Source of the DNA: Xenoacremonium recifei
Taxonomy: Eukaryota > Ascomycota > Sordariomycetes > Hypocreales > Nectriaceae
Length of the DNA: 64,000 nt
Reading direction: 5' to 3'
NCBI GenBank assembly: GCA_012184525.1
Contig: WOFQ01000019.1
Location: 310,001 to 374,000, forward strand
Shown one piece after another: positions 23,601 to 33,932 of the stretch. The translations under genes and the position numbers were made by a program. Under the pieces are notes generated by a model. It saw nothing but the letters and a program-made list of their open reading frames with translations. It was not told the origin of the DNA and searched no databases. Numbering within the stretch: the stretch's first letter is position 1; each line of letters opens with the position of its first letter.

Positions 23601-25211
23601 ATGCCGATCACCATGGCTGATCCCGCTCAACATGAGATTCAGCCTGATAAAAAAGAGGAAACTGTAGGCGATATTGAAGCGGATGTCAAAGTCGGGGCCA
23701 TTGCCGACCTCGATGAGGCCGAGATCTTCCTCCAGAAGCATGGGATCTCGCACCACCGCCTGCACGAGCTGATGGGCGACGAGGCGGCCTTGAAGAAACT
23801 ACGCCGAAAGGTGGACTGGATGCTGATGCCCCTGCTCTGCACCACCTATCTGCTTCAGAATATTGACAAAATGGCGCTTAACTACGGTGCTGTCTTTGAT
23901 CTGCTCTCCTCAACTGGCACGACCGGCAACCAGTATAGTTGGCTAGCCTCGATATTCTACTTCGCATACCTCGTGTCAGAATGGCCAGCTTCGTACCTTG
24001 CACAGCGATATCGGACAGGAAAAATCGTCAGTGTATTCGTCATAATCTGGGGTGCCATCCTCATGTGCACCGCAGCAGCCCAGAACTTCGCCGGCTTGGC
24101 TGTGTGTCGCTTCTGCCTTGGGATATTCGAAGCCGTTATCACGCCAGCCTTCATGCTCATTGTATCGCAATGGTTCCCACGCGAGAAGCAGCCGGCCCGC
24201 GCAGGTCTGTTCTACTGCTTTAACGGCGTTGGCCTCACTGTTGCTGGGCTGCTCTTCTTCGGCGTTGGGCAGGCTAAAGGTTGGGATGTCTGGCGCATCA
24301 TCTTCATATTGTGCGGCGGTGTGACTTCGCTATGGGGCATTGTGCTATTTGTCTTCTTGCCGGACAATATCCTCACTGCTAAGCGATACTCTGTTGAGGA
24401 GCAGGCCATGTTGATAGCCCAGAACGCCAGAGGCAGGGCTGGCGTGTACAACCATACCATCAAAGTGTCCCAGATCAAGGAGGTGTTTTATGACATCCAA
24501 GTCTGGCTGCTGTTTTTCTTCGTTGTCCTGAACGAGATCATGAACGGAGGCCTTGCAAACTTCTCTGGTCTGATCGTCAAGGGCTTTACCGATAATGCGC
24601 TCCTGACCACGGTTTATGGAGTTCCATTCGGAGCTTGCACTACCGTCTTCATGTTTACGGGTCCTTACTTAGCCAGCAAGGTGAAGAATACGAGATGTAT
24701 TGTTATGGCCATCTGGGTACTGCCGAGCTTGATCTCAGTTTGCCTCTTCTGGAAGCTCCCTAGGAGTCACAAAGGCGGCCTGCTGGCTGGCTACTACATA
24801 GTAAGTTCAAAGCTCAGTCTCCTCAAATATGCTCGAGCAGACATGATCTAACTCTTCAAGTGTGCCTCATACGTCGGGTCTCTTATTGTGGCTCTTCAGC
24901 TCCCTTCTTCGAATGTAGGAGGATACACAAAGAGAACTACTGCCACGGCCTTGGTATTTCTTGGATATTGTGCAGGAAACATTATTGGACCACATGCTTT
25001 CCTAGAGTCTCAAGCTCCCATTTACGAAACAGGTTGCAAACTTCTTGCCGCCTGTGTTGCGGGGCAGGTGTTCATCGCCTTTTTGCTTCGATTCATACTG
25101 GTCCGCCGGAACAAACTCCGTGATGCTCAGGGCCCAGTTGAGGAATCGGATCTGGATGTCTTCAGAGACTTGTCTGATTTTGAGAACCCGAACTTCAGAT
25201 ACTCGTATTAA
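23601..25211 (+). CDS. MFS transporter, allantoate permease/Dal5-like (anion:cation symporter family)
   Basis: Exons are 23601-24800 and 24861-25211 (60-nt intron, GTAAGT...TCAAG), giving 516 aa. About twelve transmembrane helices are visible. The family signature regions are present: RRKVDWMLMPLLCTTYLLQNIDK before TM1 (in part), SWLASIFYFAYLVSEWPASYL, and RFCLGIFEAVITPAFMLIVSQWF. These match the Dal5/Tna1/Seo1 group, which carries allantoate, nicotinate, pantothenate and other small organic anions with protons at the plasma membrane. The exact substrate cannot be predicted. A second in-frame ATG at 23613 sits in a near-perfect context (ATCACCATGGC) and may be the true start, removing only four residues. 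The gene converges on the HET-domain gene, 67 bp away. Confidence 0.9.
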
Positions 25212-25278
25212 CTCCAAATCAATCAAGTTTGTTATTTAGGCCTTGTCTTTCGTGCTTTAGGGAGCTTAGTCTTAGAAA

Positions 25279-27488
25279 TTAAGCTAGACCCAACCTGATT
25301 TTCGATAGTTGAGGGCTGAATTCCATGAAGTCCCTTCCATCCTGAGCCAGGCTGCTGATCGTGATCACTGTCTGCCTCTCCATAAGGCTATTTGCATTGC
25401 CCCTAACAACCAGCAAGAAAACCTGTTGTTGTACCAATCCATTTGTGTGCATTTCAGTTTTGGCCCTCGCAACTACGAGGCATTGATACCGGCCTGATGG
25501 AAGAGTATTGTTATGAGAGAAATTTCTCTCTCGCACGCATCCAACAGTCGTGTTAGTCCCGGGCAACACAACCTCGCTGAAGGGCTCCGTCCGAATCTCC
25601 AAAGTTAGCACCCAGCCACGGACGGTAAGCTCCTTGTCTATAATGTTTTCCACGTGTGGCAGCAGATCGAATTTCATGCCGAGAGGGTATCTCACAGTTC
25701 CTTCCCAGCCTGCCCAACTCCAACTTGGGAATTCCAACCGTCTTTTTGGCTGGGCAGACATGTCATGGAACCAGCCGAGGAGCTGCGGATAGTCGTTCAA
25801 AGGGAGGCCAAAGAAGAATTTTGCAGGAGGAGATTGTGACGACGCGATTACGTTTAACATACCCTTCAGTGCGTTGAGGGAGTCGCTTTCATTCGTCATT
25901 GCCCGGGAAGTGTAATCCTGCAAGATCGATTCATATATTTTGAGAAATTGTTCACGTAACCCCATTTCATAGAACTAGATGCAAACATAAATTTAATGTC
26001 GGACAAGTCACTGAGCGGATATATGGGACTAGAACCTACCCTTGACTCAGCTCCGGGAATGTTGCTCATTACCATATCAAGATCCTGCTCGCAGGCTTCA
26101 GATAGATGACCCGGGCCTACTGTTTCGCTGCATTGCAGCAAATACTGAGTTTCCGTGAAGAATAGTGTCCGGGAGGCGGAGTATTGTTCCTGGTATGTCC
26201 ACGCACGAGTTCTCCAAATCGATCCCTTCACTTCTTTCTCGAGCTGGGGCGGGATGCAGAATATAGAAACACCGTCAACGTCCTCTTGTGTAGAGGGCAA
26301 CCGTTCGCGAGACACTCCGGGGATACCCCAATCCGCATTTGGCCCAGACACAACACATAGTGTAACCGCAGCGCAAGAATATATCAGGTGCATCAATTCC
26401 AGCTGCTGTTTTTTAAGTGCAGCTTGCTGGGGAGTTGGGTTTTGGGTTTGATCAATGCAAAGAGCGTCAATCTTGGTGAAGTCAGCTTCGCAAATGGCGC
26501 TTAGAAGAAGCCGACGAAATATACATACCCACACATATCTCCGGCCGAGTTTGTTGGCGACAGTAAGTGCATCCTCGATTGTTTGAGGGAGTGTGCCCGC
26601 CTGCAACGCGCCGGGAGTGGGATGTACACCACCCCAGACATAGCTCAACGCCACGTAGTCGCATTGATCTGGGCATTCTACAACTGTCCGCGTTATGACA
26701 TCCACCATTTTGGTATCCAGAAGACCTTTATGAAAGCCTGGCCGGCAACGCTGTGGATGAGAAACTGTGCAATGATCGAGAGCGTTCCGGATTGCTGTGA
26801 AGTCGATTTTCTCCCCAATCAAACGCGGTTTGCATCGTATTTTGGTTGAAGAAGCGTGCCTAGGAGCCATTGCGATTGCCTCCCCGGGCCTCACTGCCTC
26901 CATGGACATTCCTTCCATCCAAAAGCTAGTTCCCCTGTTGAATGGCAAGTCCCCGGAGGATATCCCGAAAAGCATAGAAAAGCTTTCTCTGTTCTCTATC
27001 GGAATAGTCTCCCACGAATCTTGTCGAACGTACCACCGGTATGGATTAAGGGCTAGCACGCAATTATCGTGGTCCGGTGGTGGTCGAGGGAGTATTCGGT
27101 ATATTAATCGACAGAGCTGGCACGAAGGAGTAAGAAGAAAGGTAGAAAGAAGGTCAAATCGCATCTCAGCAGAGCGTAATGACTTGTAGTATTCTTCCCT
27201 CTCTGACTGCAAAATCCCGCGTTGTTGAAGATCAAGAGGTTTTTTGTGCTCGAAAAGTTGGATAATATCGAAACTGGAGCATCTTTGGCACAGGGCGCTG
27301 GGATGTTGACGGAGAGATCTTAAGAGAGCGTCATCTTGCGATGACCATGGCTCTGTCAGGATTTGTTGATTGCCGTGAGCAGTAGGTCTATCGGGAGACT
27401 TCATTTTGCTTTGCACCCACTCGCAGGCTTTGTCTCTGTCCTCGAGTTTCCGGCAAAACAGGCACAGCCGTTGCGTAGCGAGGTCCAT
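25279..27488 (-). CDS. HET-domain (heterokaryon incompatibility) protein
   Basis: Exons on the minus strand are 27488-26529, 26471-26040 and 25974-25279, giving 695 aa. The HET domain is clear: YVALSYVWGG at its start, then RRYVW joined to IDALCIDQ by removing the 57-nt intron, then LMHLIYSCAAVTLCVVSG and RTRAWTYQEQYSASRTLFF. The N-terminal 120 residues hold Cys pairs (LCLFCRKL, LCQRCSSF, CQLCRLIY) that may bind zinc. The C-terminal third, with FPSWSWAGWEG, is the usual tail of this class. HET domains are death-inducing modules activated on fusion of incompatible hyphae; many genomes hold dozens, with mostly unknown triggers. The intron 26472-26528 is a multiple of three without a stop and could be missed by gene callers. 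Confidence 0.9.
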
Positions 27489-28480
27489 ATCGCCAAGAAG
27501 TTGAGCTGCTGACGTTATAACCTCAGCAAGAGACAGGCGACAATACAGATGTTAGGAAAGGCAGGTTTTTACGATCTTTGTCAGGTCTTGTGAGATTTTG
27601 AGACCACAAACCAGCTGAATCTTACTCGATTCAGTCTTGCTGCCCAAGGCAGATTCGCGAATACTCTTACATCATATGACCCGAATGTGCAAAAATTGAC
27701 CCGTGTATTTGATTGGAAACCCCGAGCAGTTCGACACCTCAGTTAAATAATGCCATATAGAACTCTAGATTGTTCTCGGGTAGTATATCCTAGTCACATT
27801 AGAACTTGATAGCTGTAAAAACTTATAAAATACCTAAAGCGATGGCCTAAAGTGGTTCGTATGCCCTATGTCAGATGAACCAGGCCGTGTCTTGTCTACC
27901 CGAGATGAAGCCTGGAACCGAGACGCGCTAGTTTCGCAACGGCATCAGCTTGAATATACGCAGATTCGACACAGCGAAGCCACGTTATGTGACTGCCAAG
28001 CTAGTTGAGAAACTATCGTCAGCGCCTACGTGTAAGTCAGCCACGGCGCGTCCTTAACGGCCCAATCCCTGCGTTCCCCCGCCTTGTAAGGCAAAGCAAA
28101 GAAATAAGCATCAACAACCATAAATTTCAGATGAAGCACTAGTTCTTAATTGATGTCGCGTTGCTCGGAGTAATCCGATCGGATTAATCCCCAAAACTGA
28201 CCGCGTGGGAGTTAGCGCTAACAGCAGCTGAGATGATTCGACAGAGAATCTGGTGGCGTCCAGTAGATGCTGACCCGACTGCACCTTTTAAGACACGGCT
28301 GAGACTGTTGGACGAGTCGTATTGCGCGGCCAAATACGAGGACATTGCACTAAGATTTCAAGCCATCGTTCACAAGACTCAGGCAAGATTCTTATACCCA
28401 CGCTCGAGAAGCTTCAGTATACTTAAAACAAACCACTATCGCTATTCCCCTCATCTACTTACACACGAAGTATAGAAACA
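27489..28480. other. Divergent intergenic region between HET gene and FAD monooxygenase
   Basis: This 990-bp spacer is locally AT-rich (about 27690-27850), with no gene seen. It includes a perfect 16-bp palindrome at 28171-28186, listed separately, about 295 bp before the monooxygenase ATG. The AT-rich part might be an old RIP-mutated remnant, but no parent element is recognisable. Confidence 0.45.
28171..28186. promoter_or_regulatory. Perfect 16-bp palindrome (possible Zn2Cys6 site)
   Basis: TAATCCGATCGGATTA is exactly self-complementary. Its core CCG-N2-CGG is an everted pair of the half-sites used by fungal Zn2Cys6 factors. It lies about 295 bp upstream of the monooxygenase start, and about 680 bp upstream of the divergent HET gene. 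The binding factor is unknown. Confidence 0.45.
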
Positions 28481-29823
28481 ATGCACATCATCATCATCGG
28501 CGCCGGCCCAGCAGGCCTCTCCACCGCCCTCGCCCTCCTTGCCCTCCCCTCCCCTCCCACCCTCACCATCCTCGAACTGCGGCCCTCCCCGCAACCTCTC
28601 GGCGGCGCCATCCACCTCACGCCCCTGGCCCTCCGCTACCTCGACTCCCTCGGCGCCGGCCCCTCCATCCGCGCCCGCGCCGCCTCCGTCCGGGGCATCG
28701 ATGTTGTAGCTCTTCGCACGGGAGGTCTCCTCGGGACAATGTGGGCGGGAGGCGATGCCGTGAGGGTGGAGAGGAGGGTGCTTGTGGAGGCGCTGTTGGA
28801 GAGGGTGAGGGTGAGTGAGGGCGTGGAGGTTTTGTTTGGGGTCAAGGTTGGGAGGGTTGAGGAGGTGGGTGAGCCTGGTGGTGAAGGGTGCGTCCGCGTT
28901 GAGTACATGAAGGATGATCGGAAGGAAACTCTTGAGGCAGATGTCCTCCTAGGCTGCGATGGCATCCACTCCCTCGTCCGCCGCACCCTCATCGACCCCT
29001 CCCGTCCCAAATCCTTCTCCCACCGCTGCACCGCCTACGCCTACCTCCCCCTCGACCCAACCTCCCCACCCCTTCCCTCAAGCCTCCTCCGCGACACCAC
29101 ATTCCTCTCCCGCGGGCCCTCCGCCGACGGGCTGCTCCTCTCGCACTGCACACCCGACCGCACACGTTTGTACCTCGCTGCCGTGTTGCCTTGCGAATCT
29201 GAGCGGGAGGATCCGTGGATGGTTGCTGATGCGGCGGAGTTGAAGGCTGGGATTGAGGAGCGCTTTTGCGGGACGATTGAGGCGCTTAGAGATGTTGTGA
29301 GGAAGGCTGGCGAATGGTGCTTGTTTCCGGTGTATGTATTGCCGCCTGGCGGGGTTTGGAGCCGCGGTCGGAGTTTGTTACTTGGCGATGCGGCACATGC
29401 TGTAAGTCTCCCGAAACGCCGGTGCCGTGATCCGGCGATTGCGGCCCCACCTACTCCGGATATCTCCACCCGAGCCCGGAGGTCCTAGAAACGTCACTGA
29501 CCGAAGTACAGATGCCCCCTCAAGGTGAATCCACTGGTGTTGCTATCGAGGACGGCGTGCTGCTCGCGCATGTCTTCTCGCGGCACACCTCACGCTCTAT
29601 ACCCGCCATGTTCGCCGACTACGAAGCGCTTCGCCGGAAGGATATCAATGCGCTGTACGCCGAGACGGTGCAGCGCTGGGAGGGCGCCGGGGTGCCGGGC
29701 GGTGGAGGCGGAGGAATCGGGGATGTGGTGGTTGAGTGGTTCACATGGCTGTGGCTTAAGATGAAGGCATGGCGAGGAGATGGGTTTGGAAGAGATGTGA
29801 GAGAAATGGTCTTGCCGGAGTAA
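28481..29823 (+). CDS. FAD-dependent monooxygenase (PHBH/salicylate hydroxylase-like)
   Basis: Exons are 28481-29401 and 29512-29823 (110-nt intron), giving 410 aa. Three flavin motifs of group A monooxygenases are present. The N-terminal Rossmann GxGxxG is IIIGAGPAGLSTALALL. The DG motif is LLGCDGIHSLVRRTL near residue 165. The GD motif GRSLLLGDAAHA joins across the intron to MPPQGESTGVAIEDGVLLA. The enzyme should hydroxylate an aromatic or polyketide-like substrate with NAD(P)H and O2. The substrate is unknown, and no biosynthetic core gene lies beside it. Codon use is C-rich at the 5' end and G-rich in the middle, giving strong strand-skew blocks within one gene. No membrane segment is seen. 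Confidence 0.9.
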
Positions 29824-30287
29824 TGTGTTATGCATGGTACGGAAAAGACTTGGGGGTTGTTCTTGAGATTGGACACTTTGCAAGTTTTATTGTCTTGATT
29901 GCTCTCCTCCTCTATCTTTGCATTATCTTTCCCGCCCGGCGAAGACAATAATCTTCGCCGAGTCCTCTAATAAGTCAATCCATTCAAAGCCGCGTTTGAA
30001 CCAGATACGCCATGCCATGCAATGCCATGCCTCTGCAACGCCATAACCGTCTTCGTTTTGTCTTTTCGACCACGAACTCTCCTCTTTACTTCGAGTTTCT
30101 TGTCTTTGTCTGTTTCATCGGTCTCGTCGGTCTCATCTCTTCATCCATCTCGTCTAAACACAACAGCAATCAACTGATAATGTGTATGCATAAGCAAACG
30201 CCACGCTTCCCAAAGACCCATCCATGCAAATGTAATGTAAGTAAGCACAGCAAAAGAAAGGTAAACCAAGTGCATATGCACCTCGCT
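29824..30287. other. Convergent 3' spacer
   Basis: This is 464 bp between the convergent monooxygenase and hydrolase genes. It is T-rich and holds their 3' UTRs. No gene is seen. Confidence 0.45.
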
Positions 30288-31424
30288 CTATTTCGCCGAC
30301 CACGACCGAAACGAAAGGTACTTCGGTCGCTTGAGCGTCGGCCGCTTCGTCTTCATAGACCGCATTGACTCGCGATCCGTCTCGCAGTCGCGGCCCAGCC
30401 AGCTTGCAATCGACTCCACCGCTGCGTTGTATTCGATCCCAACGCTGTCCTTGGGTGCCATGGGCGGCGGGTTGTCCCAGCCGTGCTTCTCGCCCTCAAC
30501 GAGTCGTACGTTGACAGTCTTGCCGGCTGACTGCAGCCGGTTGGCAAAGATGAGGCCCTCAGCCAGCAACATGTCGTACTCGCACAGCACGAGGTGAACA
30601 GGCGGCATGTCGTTTAACAGGTCGTCGGGCATGAGACCGGGCGATAGGCGCGGGTCTGTTCGCTCCTCGCGGGGGATAGGCGGATAGATGTACGAGGCAT
30701 CGATGAGATCCGTCAAGCCCTTTGGTAGCGTCAGGTCCGGCCGAGTGCAGGTTAGGCGCTTTTCAGGCCTCGTGATGGTCCAGTCAAGTACGGGGTAGAA
30801 GACGCAAAGTCCGGCAACCTGTGGCGGGGGTATGGGCAGCGTGTAATTCCAGCGCGCGGGATCTCTTAGGATGAGCCAGCTGGCGAGAGCACTCGTTGCA
30901 CCAGCCGAGAAACCCGACAGCACGATGCGATCTGGGTCGATACCGAACTCGGCGGCGCGCTTCTTGATCTGCAGGATCGCATCAACGCAATCTTCGATGG
31001 GTGTCGGAAAGGGATAGCTGGGCGCTAGACGGTAGTTGACGGTGAAGACGACGGCATCGAGCGCAGCCATCACGGCCCCGGCCCACCGCGCATCGTCCGT
31101 GCCGGAGCCGAGAATCCATCCGCCGCCATGGAAGTTGATGACGGCTGTCCGCGCGCCAATCGAGAGGCGCGGGGGCTTCCACACCTCGACCTTGATCTTG
31201 CCCTTACCCTTGAACTCCGACAGCGTCGAGTCGAGCAGGATCTCGCGCGAAGGGGAGGGCGCGGGAGGGTCGGTGCGGTTGGCGATGCTGAAGCCCAGGC
31301 TGGCAGCTGACCGGATCGCCTGAGCGCGAGCGCCGAGGTACCATCGCGAGGAAGACTCGAGAGGGTTCTCGTAGTCCGGCGGCTCCGGCGTGGTCGGGTT
31401 GCTGGCCGAGGGGATCTTTTCCAT
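30288..31424 (-). CDS. erdH: Alpha/beta hydrolase (HSL family); candidate ergosteryl-aspartate hydrolase
   Basis: A single exon encodes 378 aa from ATG 31424 (the frame continues upstream without another ATG). The hormone-sensitive-lipase family oxyanion motif is NFHGGGWILGSG near residue 105. The nucleophile elbow is GFSAGATSA. The likely catalytic Asp is in LCEYDMLLAEG, and the His is in EGEKHGWDN. There is no signal peptide; the C-terminus is basic (MKTKRPTLKRPKYLSF). The gene faces away from ErdS across a 2.5-kb spacer. As I recall, fungi that make ergosteryl-aspartate also have a dedicated hydrolase, ErdH, that removes the Asp. The fold, cytosolic nature and position make this gene the natural candidate. 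The enzyme class is strong; the ErdH name is inference from context. Confidence 0.72.
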   Translation of the reverse strand: MEKIPSASNPTTPEPPDYENPLESSSRWYLGARAQAIRSAASLGFSIANRTDPPAPSPSREILLDSTLSEFKGKGKIKVEVWKPPRLSIGARTAVINFHGGGWILGSGTDDARWAGAVMAALDAVVFTVNYRLAPSYPFPTPIEDCVDAILQIKKRAAEFGIDPDRIVLSGFSAGATSALASWLILRDPARWNYTLPIPPPQVAGLCVFYPVLDWTITRPEKRLTCTRPDLTLPKGLTDLIDASYIYPPIPREERTDPRLSPGLMPDDLLNDMPPVHLVLCEYDMLLAEGLIFANRLQSAGKTVNVRLVEGEKHGWDNPPPMAPKDSVGIEYNAAVESIASWLGRDCETDRESMRSMKTKRPTLKRPKYLSFRSWSAK

Positions 31425-33932
31425 AGGGCTGATCTGTGCCTCTGATGTACAGTCGGTGTATATCAAACCTCTTTCGGTGTATATGCGAGTGGTCCTATAG
31501 AGCGAATGACTGGCTGCCAAGTCCGCTAGATGGTCGACGGGGACCGGCGGAAGCAGCGCTCGCTTGGTGGAGTGATGGTTGAGGATCGGGAGGGTCAGGC
31601 GGCCGAGTCAAGACAAGGCTGACCCCGGAGCCGAAGAACGGTGAACAACAACGTCCCGAGCGCGAGCAAATGAGAAGTGTCCGGCAGAGCAGAAGTGTTG
31701 CGACTAGAACGCCTCGGCTCGACGTCTACGGAAGAGCAGGGCCAGCGGGGATTGGATGCCGGGCCAGCTGGAGGGGTCAGGTGTGGTGTCTGGAGTCGGC
31801 GGGAGGTGAGCTGATCAGATGAAGAGCCTCAGGCAGGAAAAGACGATCAGGTACGGGATACTCCGTGCAGGACTCCAAGAGGGATTCAGAGTTTCAGGGT
31901 TTGAGTTTGGGAAACAGGGAGAACAGCTCAGGCACGGCCATTAGTATCGCCCAGGAACGCGTCCTTCAGTGTCTTGCTGACGACCCTGTTTCTGGGAAAG
32001 GCAACTCCCGAGAGGCCCCCGAGAGGGGCTGAGTCCCGTCGTTTAGGGAACGCTCCCGCGGGTTTGCGGGTAAAGTAAAAAGCAGGGCTCGTGTAGACGC
32101 TGCCCCTATCGCGCTGCATCACACAACGAACGATGCGAGGCCAGGCTGGACGGCTTGGGGCTTCCCGCTCGTCGGTCCCTGAGCTTGACGTCGATAGTGT
32201 GCTGACTGATGACGTTGAGCCAAACCGCTTGTGTCTCGGGGGCCAGGGTCCACTCGGCCGTCAGTGAGGGGAGGGGCACGGATCTGGGAAAAGGTTGGAG
32301 GCTTCGAGTCGCAGTTGGAAGCGGCTGGAACGTGGAAGCCATCCATCCACATGCCATGCAGAGGAGCGAGCAGGGGGAGGGAAGGGAATAGTGGTGGAGT
32401 GGAGGGGAATAATCGGGACCCCAGCTTAGGTAATGTTGGTGGGGCCAGCCGCAAAACCTGAAATCCGAAGCTTCCGATCGAATTTCGATGATTGACGTCA
32501 CATGCGCCCAAAGAAAAATTCAATGGCAAACAGACACACATGCTGACAATTTGGGTCACCAATCATTGCAGCAGACGCTGCGGGTTTCTCGCTCGCGCTC
32601 GCTCTTTGTCATCTGATTTGTGATTCGGGCTTTGGCTCTGGCACGAAGCGCCGCCATTGAGTCTGGAATTCCCCGTTGCTGCAGAGTTCGTGTAGTCAGC
32701 CATCAGTCACGGCGTTATGCGTTATCGTCGACGGAGCGCATCCGGGGTCCGAACGCCCTCCGCGAAGGTTCTCGATGTCTGTCTGCATGGCATCTCCGTG
32801 CTATCTCGGGATCTCTACACAGTGGGCGATGTCGCCAGCGCACGCGAGCAGGCACGTCACAGACGCAATTAGAAACACTTGAGCCCGGCTGGAGATCCGG
32901 AGCATTGTGGCCGCGTGCTGGGCAAATCATGACGAGTAATTGAGCATTACACAGGGCAGAGACACGAGTATCGCGATCTCAGACGGTACCTCTCGCCCAG
33001 CCATCGGCGGTGATCGAGCCCTGGTCAAGGCCGAGACGGCAGCCGGCACTGGCCCCGGTAGGCCTTGGAGTTATGAATCTGATATCTCCACCTCCGTGTG
33101 TCGGCGCATCAAGCGTGACGAGGTTACAGTACAGGCAATCAGGGCGCCACGGCTTTATGACGCATAGGGCCAGCTGGCCGGGTTCGCCGTGCTCGCCGGC
33201 GCTGCTGCAGCGGACATGCACTGTCAACGAGAGAGAGTTCTGCGGCGGGCGGACTTTAGGCCTGCAGACAACCACCTATGGCCGTTCTAGGGAATATCTC
33301 GGGGGCCGTGGGCGGCCGGACCCTCCCCAGAATTCCGAGTCATTCCAGGGCCGGCAGCTAACGCAAGGCAAGGCGTCGAAACCGGTGTCACTCCGTAAGC
33401 AAGATTCTCATGATTTGGTAACCCGTCATTTGCAATCTCGCGCTTTGCCCCGGCCTTTGGGCGCTCGTCGCCTCCGACGATCCCGATGTATAAGAGGTTG
33501 GACGCTACGCCACTGCTCGTGTCCATGTTCTCGCACGCTCAGCTCTCAGCATTTGATTTCTGATTCCCAGATACGATCGATACCCATCCACTTACACGTA
33601 ATATCGGCTGCCGTGCAAGCACCTCACTCGCCACACTTAACATTCAACAAGATCGCCTCAGCCACCCCCGGCTTGCGCTTGCACCTGCCCAGGATCTCTT
33701 CCTTGCTCTGCCCCGAATCGAACGACAAGGCAAGCACGACTTTGCTGCTCATTCCCGCGGAGCAATCCTCCGGAGTACAGTACATCCCCGCTGCTGCAGG
33801 AGTACCTCCACGCAACCTACCGCATACGGCCCTCTGCAGCGACTTCGCAGGGACTTTGCAGGTACCTCGCTCGACTGCAGGTACCTCGGCCGTGGCTGAC
33901 GACAAACACCAGCCCCACTAGAAACAATCAGG
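31425..33932. other. 2.5-kb divergent intergenic region between the hydrolase and ErdS
   Basis: No protein gene is supported. A plus-strand frame of 303 codons (33010-33921) lacks a domain or conserved-looking segment and ends just before the ErdS ATG, so it is more likely promoter and 5' leader. Two exact 13-bp repeats (TGCAGGTACCTCG, 33857-33869 and 33876-33888) lie 45-76 bp before the ErdS start. Confidence 0.45.
33857..33888. repeat. Two exact 13-bp GGTACC-containing repeats before ErdS
   Basis: TGCAGGTACCTCG occurs at 33857-33869 and 33876-33888, 19 bp apart start to start. A weaker third match (GCAGGAGTACCTCCACG) lies near 33797. Each holds the palindrome GGTACC. They may be promoter or leader elements of ErdS; role unproven. 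Confidence 0.5.

Noticed and set aside
33010..33921. A 303-codon plus-strand frame just upstream of ErdS
   Set aside because: No domain or conserved-looking segment; composition is like translated intergenic sequence, and it ends immediately before the ErdS start, where promoter and leader are expected.
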